A program made the position numbers and the translations under genes. This document shows, in pieces, positions 63,909 through 64,000 of a stretch of DNA of 64,000 nucleotides. Position 1 is the stretch's first letter, and every line of letters begins with the position of its first letter. The stretch is from the NCBI GenBank assembly GCA_905221605.1, contig CAJNDS010002071.1, positions 522,001-586,000 of the forward strand. The letters run 5' to 3'. Source of the stretch: Symbiodinium natans. Its lineage: Eukaryota; Sar; Dinophyceae; Suessiales; Symbiodiniaceae. The notes below the pieces were generated by a model. It saw only the letters and a list, made by a program, of their open reading frames with translations. It made no database searches and was not told the DNA's origin.

Positions 63909-64000
63909 GTGCCTTGGCCTTGAGGTTGAGGTTTAGGGCTTTAGAGCTTAGGGGTTTGGGTTTAGGGTGTAGGGTTTTGGGTTCAGGGCTTAGGGTTTAG

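Overview
The window looks like nuclear DNA of a dinoflagellate. The best evidence is one eight-exon gene (30,998-33,541) that encodes a polytopic membrane protein of a large dinoflagellate family (motif pattern WCVFEL, then HCC, then CDK, then NWFGS). Its exons join in phase only if introns with GT-AG, GC-AG and GA-AG ends are removed, and such donors are a known dinoflagellate trait. Other support: TTTAGGG-type telomeric repeats, short TIR-bearing introner-like elements that are themselves introns, a pentatricopeptide (PPR) motif, an ISXO2-like transposase remnant, and almost all readable coding sequence on the + strand, as in dinoflagellate unidirectional gene blocks. I cannot name the genus.

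The dominant feature is repeat structure. Arrays of TTTAGGG or its complement CCCTAAA, from 2 to more than 20 copies, occur every few hundred bases throughout. Between them lie short coding islands (about 40-160 nt). Most islands have a CCCTAAA array upstream, ending in ...CAG, and a TTTAGGG array downstream, often with the splice donor GTTTAG formed by the array itself. Introns would therefore carry complementary telomeric arrays at their two ends. One array (31,226-31,306) is by itself a GA-AG intron flanked by a 17-bp direct repeat. A second kind of intron is a ~110-bp TIR element flanked by 4-bp target duplications; where the duplication starts with GT or GC it supplies the donor.

Layout. 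0-6.5 kb: arrays, homopolymer T/G and C/A tracts, hairpin elements, a few exon islands. 6.4-17.2 kb: short basic exons sharing an R-x-R-T-x-S-P-like motif, interrupted by arrays including a ~500-bp TTTAGGGG octamer block (about 12.97-13.48 kb). 17.2-30 kb: microsatellites, arrays, hairpin elements and isolated exon islands. 30.9-33.6 kb: the TIR-like membrane protein gene. 34.8-37.5 kb: exons of an unrecognised protein. 37.8-40.9 kb: a gene with basic and acidic/serine-rich tracts, several junctions phase-consistent. 41.3-44.6 kb: further exons of an unrecognised protein with an internally repeated motif. 46-48.2 kb: minisatellites, AT-rich DNA and a tandem segmental duplication. 48.4-61.7 kb: more islands plus an ISXO2-like transposase fragment (53.1-53.4 kb). 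62.7-63.9 kb: a split PPR motif running off the right edge.

Most exon assignments away from the 31-33 kb gene rest on open frame, amino-acid character and splice-junction fit only, so which exons belong together is mostly unresolved.
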